The translations under genes and the position numbers were made by a program. The notes below the pieces were generated by a model. It did not search any database, had not been told where the DNA came from, and was given only the letters and a program-made list of their open reading frames with translations. DNA of 64,000 bases from Diplonema papillatum. Its lineage: Eukaryota; Euglenozoa; Diplonemea; Diplonemida; Diplonemidae. The stretch is taken from the NCBI GenBank assembly GCA_030068145.1, contig JAPJBO010000611.1:62001-126000 (forward strand). The letters are read 5' to 3'. Positions 55,629-64,000 of this stretch are shown here, in pieces (position 1 is the first letter of the stretch; every line of letters begins with the position of its first letter).

Positions 55629-56631
55629 AAACATCTGCTACCGAAAAGTACGGAAGCTGCAACAGCCAGCCATCGTCAAGTCAGTCGTTAAGGCGCTTCG
55701 AAGCATCCAACCTGGCACTGAAATAGTCTTGGCCACTGACGGCAGCTTTATAGAGGAGCACTCCAAAGGCGCGATAGGGGTTACGGTGAACGATCAATCC
55801 TTTGGCGCCCGGATTAACGGAACGGTTACGTCGAGCACGCAAGCAGAAGTGTGTGCAATACTGGCAGCAGAGGCAGCGCTGAAAATAGTGGCTAACACAC
55901 GGCCAGACCGCCGATACTGTGATAGTCAAAGCGCAATAGCCAGAGTTACAGGAAAGAAGAGTGCCACAGACCCGCTGTCAAGAGTGTTCCCAACAGCGCC
56001 GGCAATAGAATGGGCAAAGGGACACGCAGCCAACCGCTATATTAATGCAGCGGACGAGGCAGCAGGAAGAGCCCTGAACGGTCGAAGCGTCTTTGATGTG
56101 GAGTGGGTCTACCGAGACGCAGGCCTTCAGTATGTATGCGCCCAAGATGCTGCTGGTCTAGTGCAGATGGAGGAGATCGGCAGATTTGTCCGAAAAGCCC
56201 TCGATCATCAGAGGAACAGCAGACTCCGAGAGCGGCTAAACGCACCACGGAGCAGCATCAACGGCAAGACGCTGCACCAGCTCCGGAAGGTCAGTGGAGC
56301 AGTGGATCTGCTGCAGGCGCTAGTGAGGCGCTCGGTATTACAAGACGGCACAACGGAGATATGCGGCCTACGAGGGTGCAATGAAAAGGCCACCTCCCAT
56401 CACGTTTTGACGGCGGACGACGCAGCGCACCTCAGTTGGTTCCGACCGGAGGCGGATCTAAGGCCAGAGTTCGGGGGCAAAACACCCTCCCGAATGCAGG
56501 TTCTGGATGCCTTCGCGAAGGGAAACCGCGCGGTGATCCGAAGTGTAGCTCTACGCGTTCGCAGTCAGCTACCGGAGGACAAGTGCGCTGAATGGGCAAC
56601 ATGGGCCCTACACGCAGTGGGCAAGAAGTGA
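55629..56631 (+). CDS. RNase H domain of a truncated retroelement
   Basis: The open frame formally begins at 55525 but runs through the 39-C tract, so the true 5' part is lost; the domain starts after about 55629. Numbered from 55525, the RNase H catalytic set is complete: D72 (in ATDGSF), E108 (in STQAEVCAI), D133 (in YCDSQSAI) and D177 (in NAADEAAG), with the usual WAKGHAANRYINAAD signature. After residue 200 comes a segment with CGLRGCNEKATSHHVLT that may bind zinc, then HLSWFRPEAD and a C-terminal helix. RNase H removes the RNA strand during reverse transcription. The frame stays intact for about 1 kb, so the copy is young, but it lacks the reverse transcriptase and probably cannot move alone. 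Confidence 0.85.
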
Positions 56632-57274
56632 AGACAGCGGCAGCAACCCCTCAACCGGCAACAACATGATGAAGCAGTAGACACACCGCGTTCGTTCCCA
56701 ACACCCCGGCCAAGCAATACCAACACCCCAAGAAGTACTACTCTCGCGGCACCCAACTTCCCCCAACACCCTTGCGCGTCAAGAATCCTCCGAGTCCTCG
56801 AAACTCCCCGCTATCAGCGGACATCCTGCACATCATCATCACCAACTCTCCCGTGCACCAGCCTGCAAACATCCCCTCAGCTCCGCCATCGCTACGCTCT
56901 GTCACTCGCAGTCCACCGCAGCAGATCAGCAGCAGATAAACCCCCCGCTTTCAAACCCCTCTCCTGGCCAAGCAACCGTTTCTTAGCCCCATACGCTCCG
57001 ACCCAATCACCATTCCCTCAACTCCCTCAGGAATCAGCACACCTCCCAACCTGCATCATCCTTATTCAACAGAAGTTCGCGCAAACCATGGATCAAATCA
57101 GCCTCCCCCGCACTCGTCCGCAGCTCCGCCATCGCTCCGCTTTGGAAACCGCAGACCATCGCAGCAGATCAGCAGCTACTGTAAGTGAACTAATTCAAAC
57201 AACTCAATGAACGCCGTCACAGGCAACTGACTGAGCGAATATCGCCGGAAACACAAAAAAAGAACTCAATGCTT
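56632..57274 (+). other. Probable 3' untranslated part of the RNase H element
   Basis: C-rich, A-rich non-coding sequence with a loose internal duplication (CTCCGCCATCGCT and CGCAGCAGATCAGCAG near 56881-56935 and 57122-57175). It ends AAAAAAAGAACTCAATGCTTA at 57254-57274, the same terminal 18-20 bases as the 51-bp tail of the reverse-transcriptase element. I take this as the 3' end of the RNase H element. Confidence 0.65.
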
Positions 57275-57330
57275 AACAGGTATCGGGGAATCTTTGATTC
57301 GTCAGATTGGTCCAGTCTGGTTTGAGTGAG

Positions 57331-57381
57331 CAGTGCGTGCTAATCCATGTGGTTCATGTACTTAAAAGAACTCAATGCTTA
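57331..57381 (+). repeat. 51-bp retroelement tail before copy C
   Basis: One difference (CAGTGCGTGC) from the others. The ATG within its last 7 bases (57375) is in frame with the long ORF of copy C. Confidence 0.92.
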
Positions 57382-60300
57382 ACATCTCTACGGAGGGGGG
57401 ACCCAAGTGGGGCCTCTCGGACACAGAAGCTTACAGGGAAGCCGTACAGAGACTGGCCAACTCCGATTTCGCGGAACGGCTGGCAGCACAGCGAGCGGAA
57501 GAGGCCTGGCTCGAGTGGTCACGAGTCAGTGAGCAGTACTTGCAGGATGCCTTCGGAATCCCTGCGGAAGAAAGGGGAAGAAGTACGGGACGGGGGATAA
57601 AGACGTCACCTAAAAGAGTCTGTATCACGGCAAGCACTGCGAGCGACGGGTCGGGGGCGGCGAACAGCAGACAGCTACGGCTCCGGAAGGCCATCCACAG
57701 GATGGAACGCATCTGCAGCTACCTTGCGCAACGGCGCGGGCCGGAGGCAGTTCCGCATGAGGTATCCCGTTGCTGGCAGAACAGCAGGCGGCTGGCACAG
57801 GCGTGCATGAAAGATGGCCAAGGGACAGAAGGATTCCCGGATCATGAGGAGGCGAAGCAGCTTCTCACGGCATTGCGGGAAGAGACGAGCAGACTCGGAA
57901 AGGAAGGATCGGCGGCCAGGTTTACGAAATACCGAGACAAGCTGAACGAGAGGGCCGATGCGAGCAGACGATGTCTGACAACCATCTGCGCCGGACGCGC
58001 TGAGCCGTCGGGGGTGTTGCGAAAGGGGGCGGGAGTGACTGCAAATGTTGACGAGATGGACGAGGTGCTGAACACTGCGTGGGACCCTATCCTGCGTAAG
58101 TACAAGGACGGGCCAGAGCCGGAGTACGAGCCGTTTCGGGATCGGTTCCGGGATCACATCGGCCCACATAGGATGGAAGCCGGAACAATCACGGGGGAGG
58201 AGCTGCGAATTCTGCTGAGGAAGAAGCCGAAGAAAAGCGCGTCAGGGGTGGATGGCTGGCGTATGGCTGAACTGCGGGAGTTGCCGCTCCCCCTGCTGAA
58301 TGCACTTGCAGACGTCATGAACCTGGTCGAAGCAACTGGAGACTGGCCGGCAAGCATGACAACTGCGCTGGTGTCGATGGTGCCGAAGGATGAGAGTCAA
58401 GACCCGCTGCACACAAGACCGATAACCGTCACATCCGCCGTGTACCGCTTATGGGCCTGCCGCAGGCTGGCGGACATAGTTCTGTGGCAAGAGGAATGGA
58501 TCGAAGAAGGACAGAAAGGCTTTCGACCGGGTCACCGGATCGAGGACGTCTTGATGGAAATTGGGCTCGAGATGGAGGACGCCTTGTTAGACGGGGAGCC
58601 GCTCTACGGTGTGGCGCTGGACTTCCGGAAATGCTTCGACATGGTCCCGCGAGAGATAGTACTGCGCTTAGCCGAGGACTTAGGATTGCACAATCGGGTT
58701 CTCAAGCCGCTGAGGGCTATCTACAGACTGCTCGCGAGACGCTTCAAGCTACCATTAGGGGTGGGCAGGGAGTTCAGTGTGACCAACGGTATCCTTCAAG
58801 GGTGCCCTGTATCCGTCATACTCATCAATGCCCTGCTGTCGGTAGTGATGAAAGCGGTCAAGAAAGAAGCGGAGGGTGTGAGTCCAAAGTCATACGCGGA
58901 CGACGCCACACTGCTGTCCAGGCTGTCGGAGGCCGCCCTGCAAAAGGGAGTGGACGTAGTAGACGAGTTCTGCACACTCACCGGGATGGAGCTAAACCTC
59001 CAGAAGACGGTCGCGTTCTCGACGAGACGTAGGCATCAGTCGACTCTCAAACTCCGCAGCGTGGATGCGCTGCTGCGGTTTAGCAAATCCGTCAAGTGCC
59101 TCGGGGTCCTAGTCTCGACGGCGAAGAATAGGACGGAAAGGTCCGACTCGGAGAGGGTGGAGAAGGCGGCTGCCCTGGCGGAAGGCCTCCGCCATGCGCC
59201 GTTCCGGTACGAAAAGCGGGTCCGGATTGTGCAGTCGAATGTGCTACCGGCGGCGCTGTCAGGCTGCTCTTTCGCGCCGGTATCGAAGGTGGCGATGAAA
59301 CGGCTGACGACGTCGGTGATGGGACTGATCTGGGGTGGATCCAACCCGAAGCGCGCGAGGGAGATGGTCCTAAACTTTCAGGAGAAGGGCCACCTGACGG
59401 ATCCCGGTACATGCCTAGCATATAGGGTGACGACAGCGTTTTACGCGGCGTGCGAGAGGTTGCCACGACTGCTGCCTCTGATGGAGAGCATCCGGGGAAG
59501 ATACGCCGAGGGGGACCTACCCCTGGGGCCAGTTGGACTGGCGATGAGGAGCATGGAGGAGTGTGGACACGTATGGGGACCCGGGCCCCTGTCTCGCACG
59601 CTGAGGAATGGTGCAACATATGACCCGTTAACCTCGGCACCTTCGAAGAGGGGACATGAAGTTAGGGCGGACTTGAGGGCGAAGACGTGGTCCCGACTGG
59701 TGGCGAGGCGGCCGGGATTTGAGGGCATACAGAGAGCCGACCTGGAGCGGACGAACTCCTTCTGGAGGATGCGTGAATGTCCCGCGCACACCGCGAGGCT
59801 TATACGTGTAGCGTTGGCGGGGGGGGTGAACACGGCTGAGTACACGTCGCGGATGAGGCAGGCCGGAGCTGAGCCGCAGGCGCCCAGCTGCAAGCACTGT
59901 GGAAGCGGCGACACCGAGGACGAGAAACACGTTTTCTGGGACTGCGGAGCGTACTCGCACATACGGCGACGAGAGGCACATGCCGAGCTGATGGCAGCCA
60001 ACCGGGCCGACTGGCCCAGATGCACGCTGGAACACGGTGTGGTAGTACCCGAGAATGCCCAATTCTCGAGGCGGCTCCAGGAGATGATGGCTGAAATCCT
60101 TGCGGAACGGGCTGGGCTCGAAGCACGTGGCTGGGTGGCCAGGAACCCCACGACCCCCTGGTCGAGAGCGAATGCGATGCCTGCCGAGAAATTTGACCAC
60201 CCCTTCGCGCGGATTGCCCCGGCATGGACGTGGGAGCGGAACAAGACCTGGGGACTACCGACGTTTTATGCGTTGGTAGCGTGGCTGTCGGACATGCAAT

Positions 60301-61517
60301 GGACCGAGAACGGGCAGGCGTCAATGCTGGAGCTTGCGATCGACTTTGAACTCTTCTCGGGCCTCAGCATGCCGCTGCACGGGAATGCGCCGAAGGGGGT
60401 GAGAGAACGGGGAAACGTCCTGCGCTGCATGATGAGCGCGTTGGACAAGCTGGCGGCACAGCAAGGGCTGGGAAGCTGCATGAGAGGAGAGAGGGTGTGC
60501 CCGACGACGTCGCTGTCGTTCATGGGCATCACGGGGATATCGGGTATACGGCCCAGGCCACGCTTTCGCGAGGCACACACGGGGACGATACTTGAGGAAC
60601 AAGTGAAAGGAAGCGATGTAGGGACGCAGTGCCCGACGTACCCTGACTGGACGATCGGGAGAGCGGCGAGGTGGGCCCTGCCTGCCCCACCACAACTGCA
60701 CCCAGACCCCGTGCATATGCCGGGTGTCGGTATAGAGAAGGCACTCGTCACGTGCGCGACCCATCACAAAGGGAAGTGTGAGGCGTGCAGAGCACTCGTC
60801 CGAAGGGACGTTCCCACGGTAGAGATGTGCTGCCGGCACCATCACCACGCGAACGATGGGCAGCCGATCGCGGTGTGCACAGAGCACAGCACGACGAAGT
60901 GCGGCGAGTGCAAGACGGCGGCGGCGTGTTGCCGCAGCGGGCATCATGCCTGCCGCACGCATGGCAGAGGAACCTGCCAAGAGTGCAAAAGGCTCCCTAC
61001 GCTGACGCAGAGGCGACCGGCGGCATGTTGCAGCCGCGGCCACCACCAGTCCAACAAGCCGAACGTCCAGTCAACCCCCGGACGCAACAAGAAGAAGAGG
61101 CCCTCCTCACCCACCCAGGTGGGTGTACAGCGGGAGACACCATTAGGAAAGCGAGCGGTGCGAGCGGCGCGAGCGCCGCTCGCGGCAACGAAAAAGGAGA
61201 CGGCGGCAACCGGACGGGCGACCAAGAGGCCGCCACCAACGCCAGGAACCAGCGAACGACCAGCGCTGAAGAAGAGGGTGCTTGGCACCCCGAAGGAAGG
61301 CCCGATCGCCGGCCGCAAGCGGAAGAAGACGAAGGCGACCACCCCCAGTCAGGGGTGCATCGAAGGAAGAAGAAGGTTCCGAGGGCAAGCAGCTCTCAGA
61401 AACGACCGGGGACCACGGGCACACCAATGCCCTCGAAAGTCAAAAACGGGCACACGTGCCCGCCCTCGTACTCGCCGACTCAGTCTCTGGAATCGCAAGA
61501 AAGCCAAACCCCGCTAG
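57375..61517 (+). CDS. Retroelement polyprotein: reverse transcriptase plus Cys/His region
   Basis: A 1,380-codon frame whose ATG lies in the preceding 51-bp tail. Residues 1-270 are charged and helical, with no endonuclease domain I can see. Residues about 275-560 are a non-LTR-type reverse transcriptase: KKSASGVDGWRMAEL, RPITVTSAVYRLWACRR, GQKGFRPGHR, motif A D416 and D422 (ALDFRKCFD), motif [10 protein letters not shown], motif C YADD (507-510). C839, C842, H852 and C857 form the CCHC finger often following such RTs. Residues about 1127-1225 hold three Cys/His units, then a basic tail. A one-base loss near 61348 shifts the frame, so the last residues differ from copy B's acidic end. Target-primed reverse transcription is the expected mechanism. 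Missing parts may have lain further 5'. Confidence 0.9.
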   Translation: MLNISTEGGPKWGLSDTEAYREAVQRLANSDFAERLAAQRAEEAWLEWSRVSEQYLQDAFGIPAEERGRSTGRGIKTSPKRVCITASTASDGSGAANSRQLRLRKAIHRMERICSYLAQRRGPEAVPHEVSRCWQNSRRLAQACMKDGQGTEGFPDHEEAKQLLTALREETSRLGKEGSAARFTKYRDKLNERADASRRCLTTICAGRAEPSGVLRKGAGVTANVDEMDEVLNTAWDPILRKYKDGPEPEYEPFRDRFRDHIGPHRMEAGTITGEELRILLRKKPKKSASGVDGWRMAELRELPLPLLNALADVMNLVEATGDWPASMTTALVSMVPKDESQDPLHTRPITVTSAVYRLWACRRLADIVLWQEEWIEEGQKGFRPGHRIEDVLMEIGLEMEDALLDGEPLYGVALDFRKCFDMVPREIVLRLAEDLGLHNRVLKPLRAIYRLLARRFKLPLGVGREFSVTNGILQGCPVSVILINALLSVVMKAVKKEAEGVSPKSYADDATLLSRLSEAALQKGVDVVDEFCTLTGMELNLQKTVAFSTRRRHQSTLKLRSVDALLRFSKSVKCLGVLVSTAKNRTERSDSERVEKAAALAEGLRHAPFRYEKRVRIVQSNVLPAALSGCSFAPVSKVAMKRLTTSVMGLIWGGSNPKRAREMVLNFQEKGHLTDPGTCLAYRVTTAFYAACERLPRLLPLMESIRGRYAEGDLPLGPVGLAMRSMEECGHVWGPGPLSRTLRNGATYDPLTSAPSKRGHEVRADLRAKTWSRLVARRPGFEGIQRADLERTNSFWRMRECPAHTARLIRVALAGGVNTAEYTSRMRQAGAEPQAPSCKHCGSGDTEDEKHVFWDCGAYSHIRRREAHAELMAANRADWPRCTLEHGVVVPENAQFSRRLQEMMAEILAERAGLEARGWVARNPTTPWSRANAMPAEKFDHPFARIAPAWTWERNKTWGLPTFYALVAWLSDMQWTENGQASMLELAIDFELFSGLSMPLHGNAPKGVRERGNVLRCMMSALDKLAAQQGLGSCMRGERVCPTTSLSFMGITGISGIRPRPRFREAHTGTILEEQVKGSDVGTQCPTYPDWTIGRAARWALPAPPQLHPDPVHMPGVGIEKALVTCATHHKGKCEACRALVRRDVPTVEMCCRHHHHANDGQPIAVCTEHSTTKCGECKTAAACCRSGHHACRTHGRGTCQECKRLPTLTQRRPAACCSRGHHQSNKPNVQSTPGRNKKKRPSSPTQVGVQRETPLGKRAVRAARAPLAATKKETAATGRATKRPPPTPGTSERPALKKRVLGTPKEGPIAGRKRKKTKATTPSQGCIEGRRRFRGQAALRNDRGPRAHQCPRKSKTGTRARPRTRRLSLWNRKKAKPR

Positions 61518-61587
61518 CTCCACAAATGCTCGACCTTGACGACGCGATGGCAGGTGACGACGTCATCCGATAACCTGACTTTCAAGG
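57382..61587 (+). mobile_element. Non-LTR retroelement, copy C (longest)
   Basis: The body runs from the end of one 51-bp tail to the start of the next and ends CCTGACTTTCAAGG. It is nearly identical to copy B where they overlap, so both moved recently. A clear target duplication is not visible for this copy; only AACA is shared at the two flanks. It is probably 5'-truncated too. Confidence 0.9.
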
Positions 61588-61638
61588 CAGTGCATGTTAA
61601 TCCGTGTGGTTCATGTACTTAAAAGAACTCAATGCTTA
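61588..61638 (+). repeat. 51-bp retroelement tail ending copy C
   Basis: Two differences (GCATGTTAATCCGTGTGG) from the consensus. It is followed by ACAGTGCTCACG, the left target duplication of copy D. Confidence 0.92.
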
Positions 61639-62099
61639 ACAGTGCTCACGCGGCGACCGGACGGGCGGCAAAGAGGCCGCCACCAACGCCAGGGACCGGC
61701 AAACGACCAGCGTTGAAGAAGAGGGTGCTCGGCACCCCGAAGGAGAGCCCGATCGCCGGCCGCAAGCGGAAGAAGGCGAAGGCGACCACACCCGAGTCAG
61801 GGGTGCAACGAAAAAAGAGGAAGGCCCTTAAAGCAAGCGGCTAACAGAAACGTCCGACGTCCCCAAGCACTCCAGTGCCCTCGAGAGTGAAAAACGTGCA
61901 AGCCTGTCCGCACCTGTGCCCCCCCACGCAATCTCCAGAACCGCAAGAAAGCCCAGCGCCCCTGGCGCCACAAGTACTCGACCTTTACGACGCAATGACA
62001 GGTGACGACGTCATAAAGTAACCTTAAGCGGCGACACAGTGCATGCTAATCCATGTGGTTCATGTACTTAAAAGAACTCAATGCTTAACAGTGCTCACG
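61639..62099 (+). mobile_element. 5'-truncated retroelement copy D with target duplication
   Basis: ACAGTGCTCACG at 61639-61650 and again at 62088-62099 flanks a body of about 386 bp (61651-62036) and its 51-bp tail (62037-62087). The body matches the last part of copy A (AAAGAGGCCGCCACCAACGC) and shares its CCTTAAGCGGCGACA end, but a TAA at 61842-61844 closes the frame. An uninterrupted relative of the target lies at 62722-62733. Confidence 0.9.
62037..62087 (+). repeat. 51-bp retroelement tail ending copy D
   Basis: Identical to the tails at 22734 and 23703. Confidence 0.93.
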
Positions 62100-62285
62100 T
62101 GGGCGGTGTCTTCGGAAAGCACCTTGTGATGTTCGCATCACAAAACAAAGAAGACATGGTCGTTACCTGGTCGGGTTTCGCTCACGACCGTTTCCTGAAC
62201 AATCCTTCACTAAATCCGCGCTTAAACAACCTGGCCTCAGTGGTGCAAGCACCACTGGCCTCAGTGGTGCAAGCACCACGCTCTT
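62088..62285 (+). repeat. Host segment duplicated at 62723-62898
   Basis: GTGGGCGGTGTCTTCGGA, TGATGTTCGCATCACAAAAC and CAATCCTTCACTAAATCCGC recur about 635 bp downstream. The downstream copy has no element inserted and so shows the state before insertion of copy D. Confidence 0.88.
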
Positions 62286-63399
62286 CAAACCCAAGAAACA
62301 TTTCCCCCCTGTTGAGACCTGCCGGCCCTAAAACGGCACAGGACTGGTTCTCCATTGACAACACCGTGCTTATGCTCGGCACCCGGTTGCTTTGGCAACC
62401 TGTCGCTTTTGTGACACCACAAACTTCGTTTCCCGAGACGTTATCATAAGGCCCAACCCCCGAACACCAAGAGAGGTACAGTTTGGAAGGGACTGCATGT
62501 CAAAGCAGGAAAAGGCATATGGAAACACTCAGAACCGATAAAGAACAAAAAAGGTCGTACCCCAACACAGGACGAGAAGGAAGGAGCAGCACCACCAGAA
62601 CCGAGAAAGAACGAAAAAAGAAGAATCCTACACACCAAACCCACCACCCTCCCCAACCCGGCCTTTTGACTCCTGCAAACCTGTGAATAGGTGCTACGGG
62701 AGTATCTGGCAACCGCTGCATAACAGTGCTCACATGGGCGGTGTCCTCGGACAGCACCTCGTGATGTTCGCATCACAAAACAAAGAAGGCAGTGAAATGG
62801 TCGTTACCTGGTCGGGTTTCGCTCACGACCGTTTCCTGAACAATCCTTCACTAAATCCGCGGTTGAATAACCTGGCGTCAGTGGTGCAAGCACCACACGC
62901 TCTTCAAACCCAAGAAACATTGTTCCCCCACACTCAGTTCCGCGCTGATGATGGTCTGGCTTATGTTTCCGTGGCTTAAAGGACCGAAACACGGCACAGA
63001 TGGGACCAGTGCAGTGTTGAGCACATACCCATTCCAAGCACACGACGCACTAGTTATGGGTTTCACGGGTTATTAACTAGCTCAATGACTAGTATATCGA
63101 CCCCATGTGGCGGCAAACCACAGACCACAACGAAGGCTCTGGTCTCCCTTCTTCGCACCCAGTGCAATGAGAGTCACAAAGAAGATTGCTTAGCAGGGTC
63201 TTCGTCGAGTTAGGTCCTGATGCAGGAACGGCTCTCTCAAAGCTCCGCTCATACACGGCGCAGACGGGACCAGTGCGGTGTTGAGCACATATCCATTTCA
63301 AGCACGTTCTTGCAATCCCCCATTCCAGTAGGGTACTTCACGTAGCGCGACTTGTTGCCCTCAGCACACAGGATAACTTCCTCGCACTCTTCTCCCTTT
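62286..63399. other. Gene-free stretch with repeat copies
   Basis: Holds the second copy of the host segment (62723-62898) and family C fragments at 62940-63045 and 63240-63310 (TTAAAGGACCGAAACACGGC, GTGCAGTGTTGAGCACATAC). No gene is recognised. Confidence 0.6.
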
Positions 63400-63830
63400 T
63401 GGTACTTCAACCATTGGTGCTGCACACGGCAACCCATGTCCACTGTGCACTGTGGAGTTTATTTCGCAGATTGCCACCGTAAAAAGAAGACAAGTCAGTG
63501 CTGCCTAGCGAGTCGCAGTCACCATCAGGGCGAGTGCCCTGAGTTTTTAACTGATTGCTCAGACACGGTTGTAGGGGCCTTCCCCCCGTGACGGATTCGC
63601 CTGTGCTCTAGGAGCACGGGTGGTCCTGGCTGCAATATGAGCTACGAACAGTCGCCTGAGAAACCAGACTCACACCGCAGTCCTGTCTGTGGACACACAG
63701 GTTCCACGCTGATGGTCCGCCTTATGTGTCCGTGGCTTAAAGGACCGAAACACGGCGCAGATGGGACCAGTGCTGTGTTGGTGTTGAGCACATACCCATT
63801 CCCAGCACGTTCTTGCAATCCCCCCCCTTT
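63400..63830 (+). repeat. Dispersed repeat family C, long copy
   Basis: Matches 9608-10030 almost throughout, including AAAAAGAAGACAAGTCAGTG, CGAGTCGCAGTCACCATCAG and GTCCGTGGCTTAAAGGACCG. The remaining sequence to 64000 shows nothing I can assign. Confidence 0.87.
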
Positions 63831-64000
63831 GGAAGATTTGGGTGGCATAAACAAAAGCTTCCTCGGTTTCAGGCGGGAAAAGCGAATTGGCTATTGAGAC
63901 AGGATTGGAAAACTGAGGCAAAATGAAGCTAATAGCCTGCTGTAGCATACAGCATGAAAAAAGAAAATAGCTATATATTCTCGAGAAAAAGGCAGTTTTC

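Noticed and set aside
57375..58200. Endonuclease domain (APE-like or restriction-like) in the retroelement
   Set aside because: I saw neither the APE signature motifs in the N-terminal part nor a PD-x-D/E pattern after the CCHC finger that I would trust; the element is probably 5'-truncated.

Overview
The window is nuclear DNA of a eukaryotic microbe (protist). Evidence: one gene is split by three GT-AG introns, several genes encode eukaryotic families (a TLC-domain membrane protein, a two-CBS CLC transporter, a U-box protein, a Gas2/GAR-like protein), genes are sparse (about six in 64 kb), and the rest is a dense mosaic of dispersed repeats, minisatellites and retroelements. The reverse transcriptase resembles non-LTR elements I associate with alveolates such as dinoflagellates and chromerids. 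That points to an alveolate alga or relative, but it is an inference from style and not a placement.

Layout. 1-8.3 kb: repeats only (20-bp and 120-bp minisatellites, dispersed families). 8.3-9.0 kb: a single-exon U-box gene with a signal-like N-terminus and a membrane segment. 9.0-13.8 kb: repeats. 13.9-15.4 kb: an intact TLC-domain gene preceded by two broken copies of its own 5' end. 19.4-19.6 kb: a MITE-like inverted-repeat element. 20.36-29.15 kb: a four-exon MMAA/MeaB-type GTPase (cobalamin delivery to methylmalonyl-CoA mutase); its 5.9-kb second intron holds two retroelement copies and a perfect 40-bp palindrome, and its last exon is followed by two partial copies of itself. 33.2-38.1 kb: a 1,652-residue ORF with 105 consecutive glutamines (103 uninterrupted CAG codons) and ten basic RKKSRQ-like repeats. 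39.3-40.3 kb: a coiled-coil protein with a Gas2/GAR-like end. 42.0-44.8 kb: two tandem copies of a 1.25-kb repeat with short minisatellite ends in opposite orientations. 47.9-50.5 kb: a CLC-type chloride/proton transporter, followed by decayed copies of its own 3' end. 52.8-55.6 kb: homopolymer C tracts, inverted arms and a telomere-like G-rich tract. 55.6-62.1 kb: an RNase H retroelement relic, then a nearly complete reverse-transcriptase element and a short truncated copy.

Two themes stand out. First, the retroelement copies (22.7-26.8 kb and 57.3-62.1 kb) each end in the same 51-bp tail, and each array also begins with that tail, so bodies of very different length sit between identical 51-bp modules. 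The tail carries start codons, and the element protein ends in a threefold Cys/His-rich region I cannot assign to a known family. Second, four of the six genes are flanked by partial copies of their own nearest end (5' copies upstream, 3' copies downstream), which suggests repeated local duplication at gene edges.
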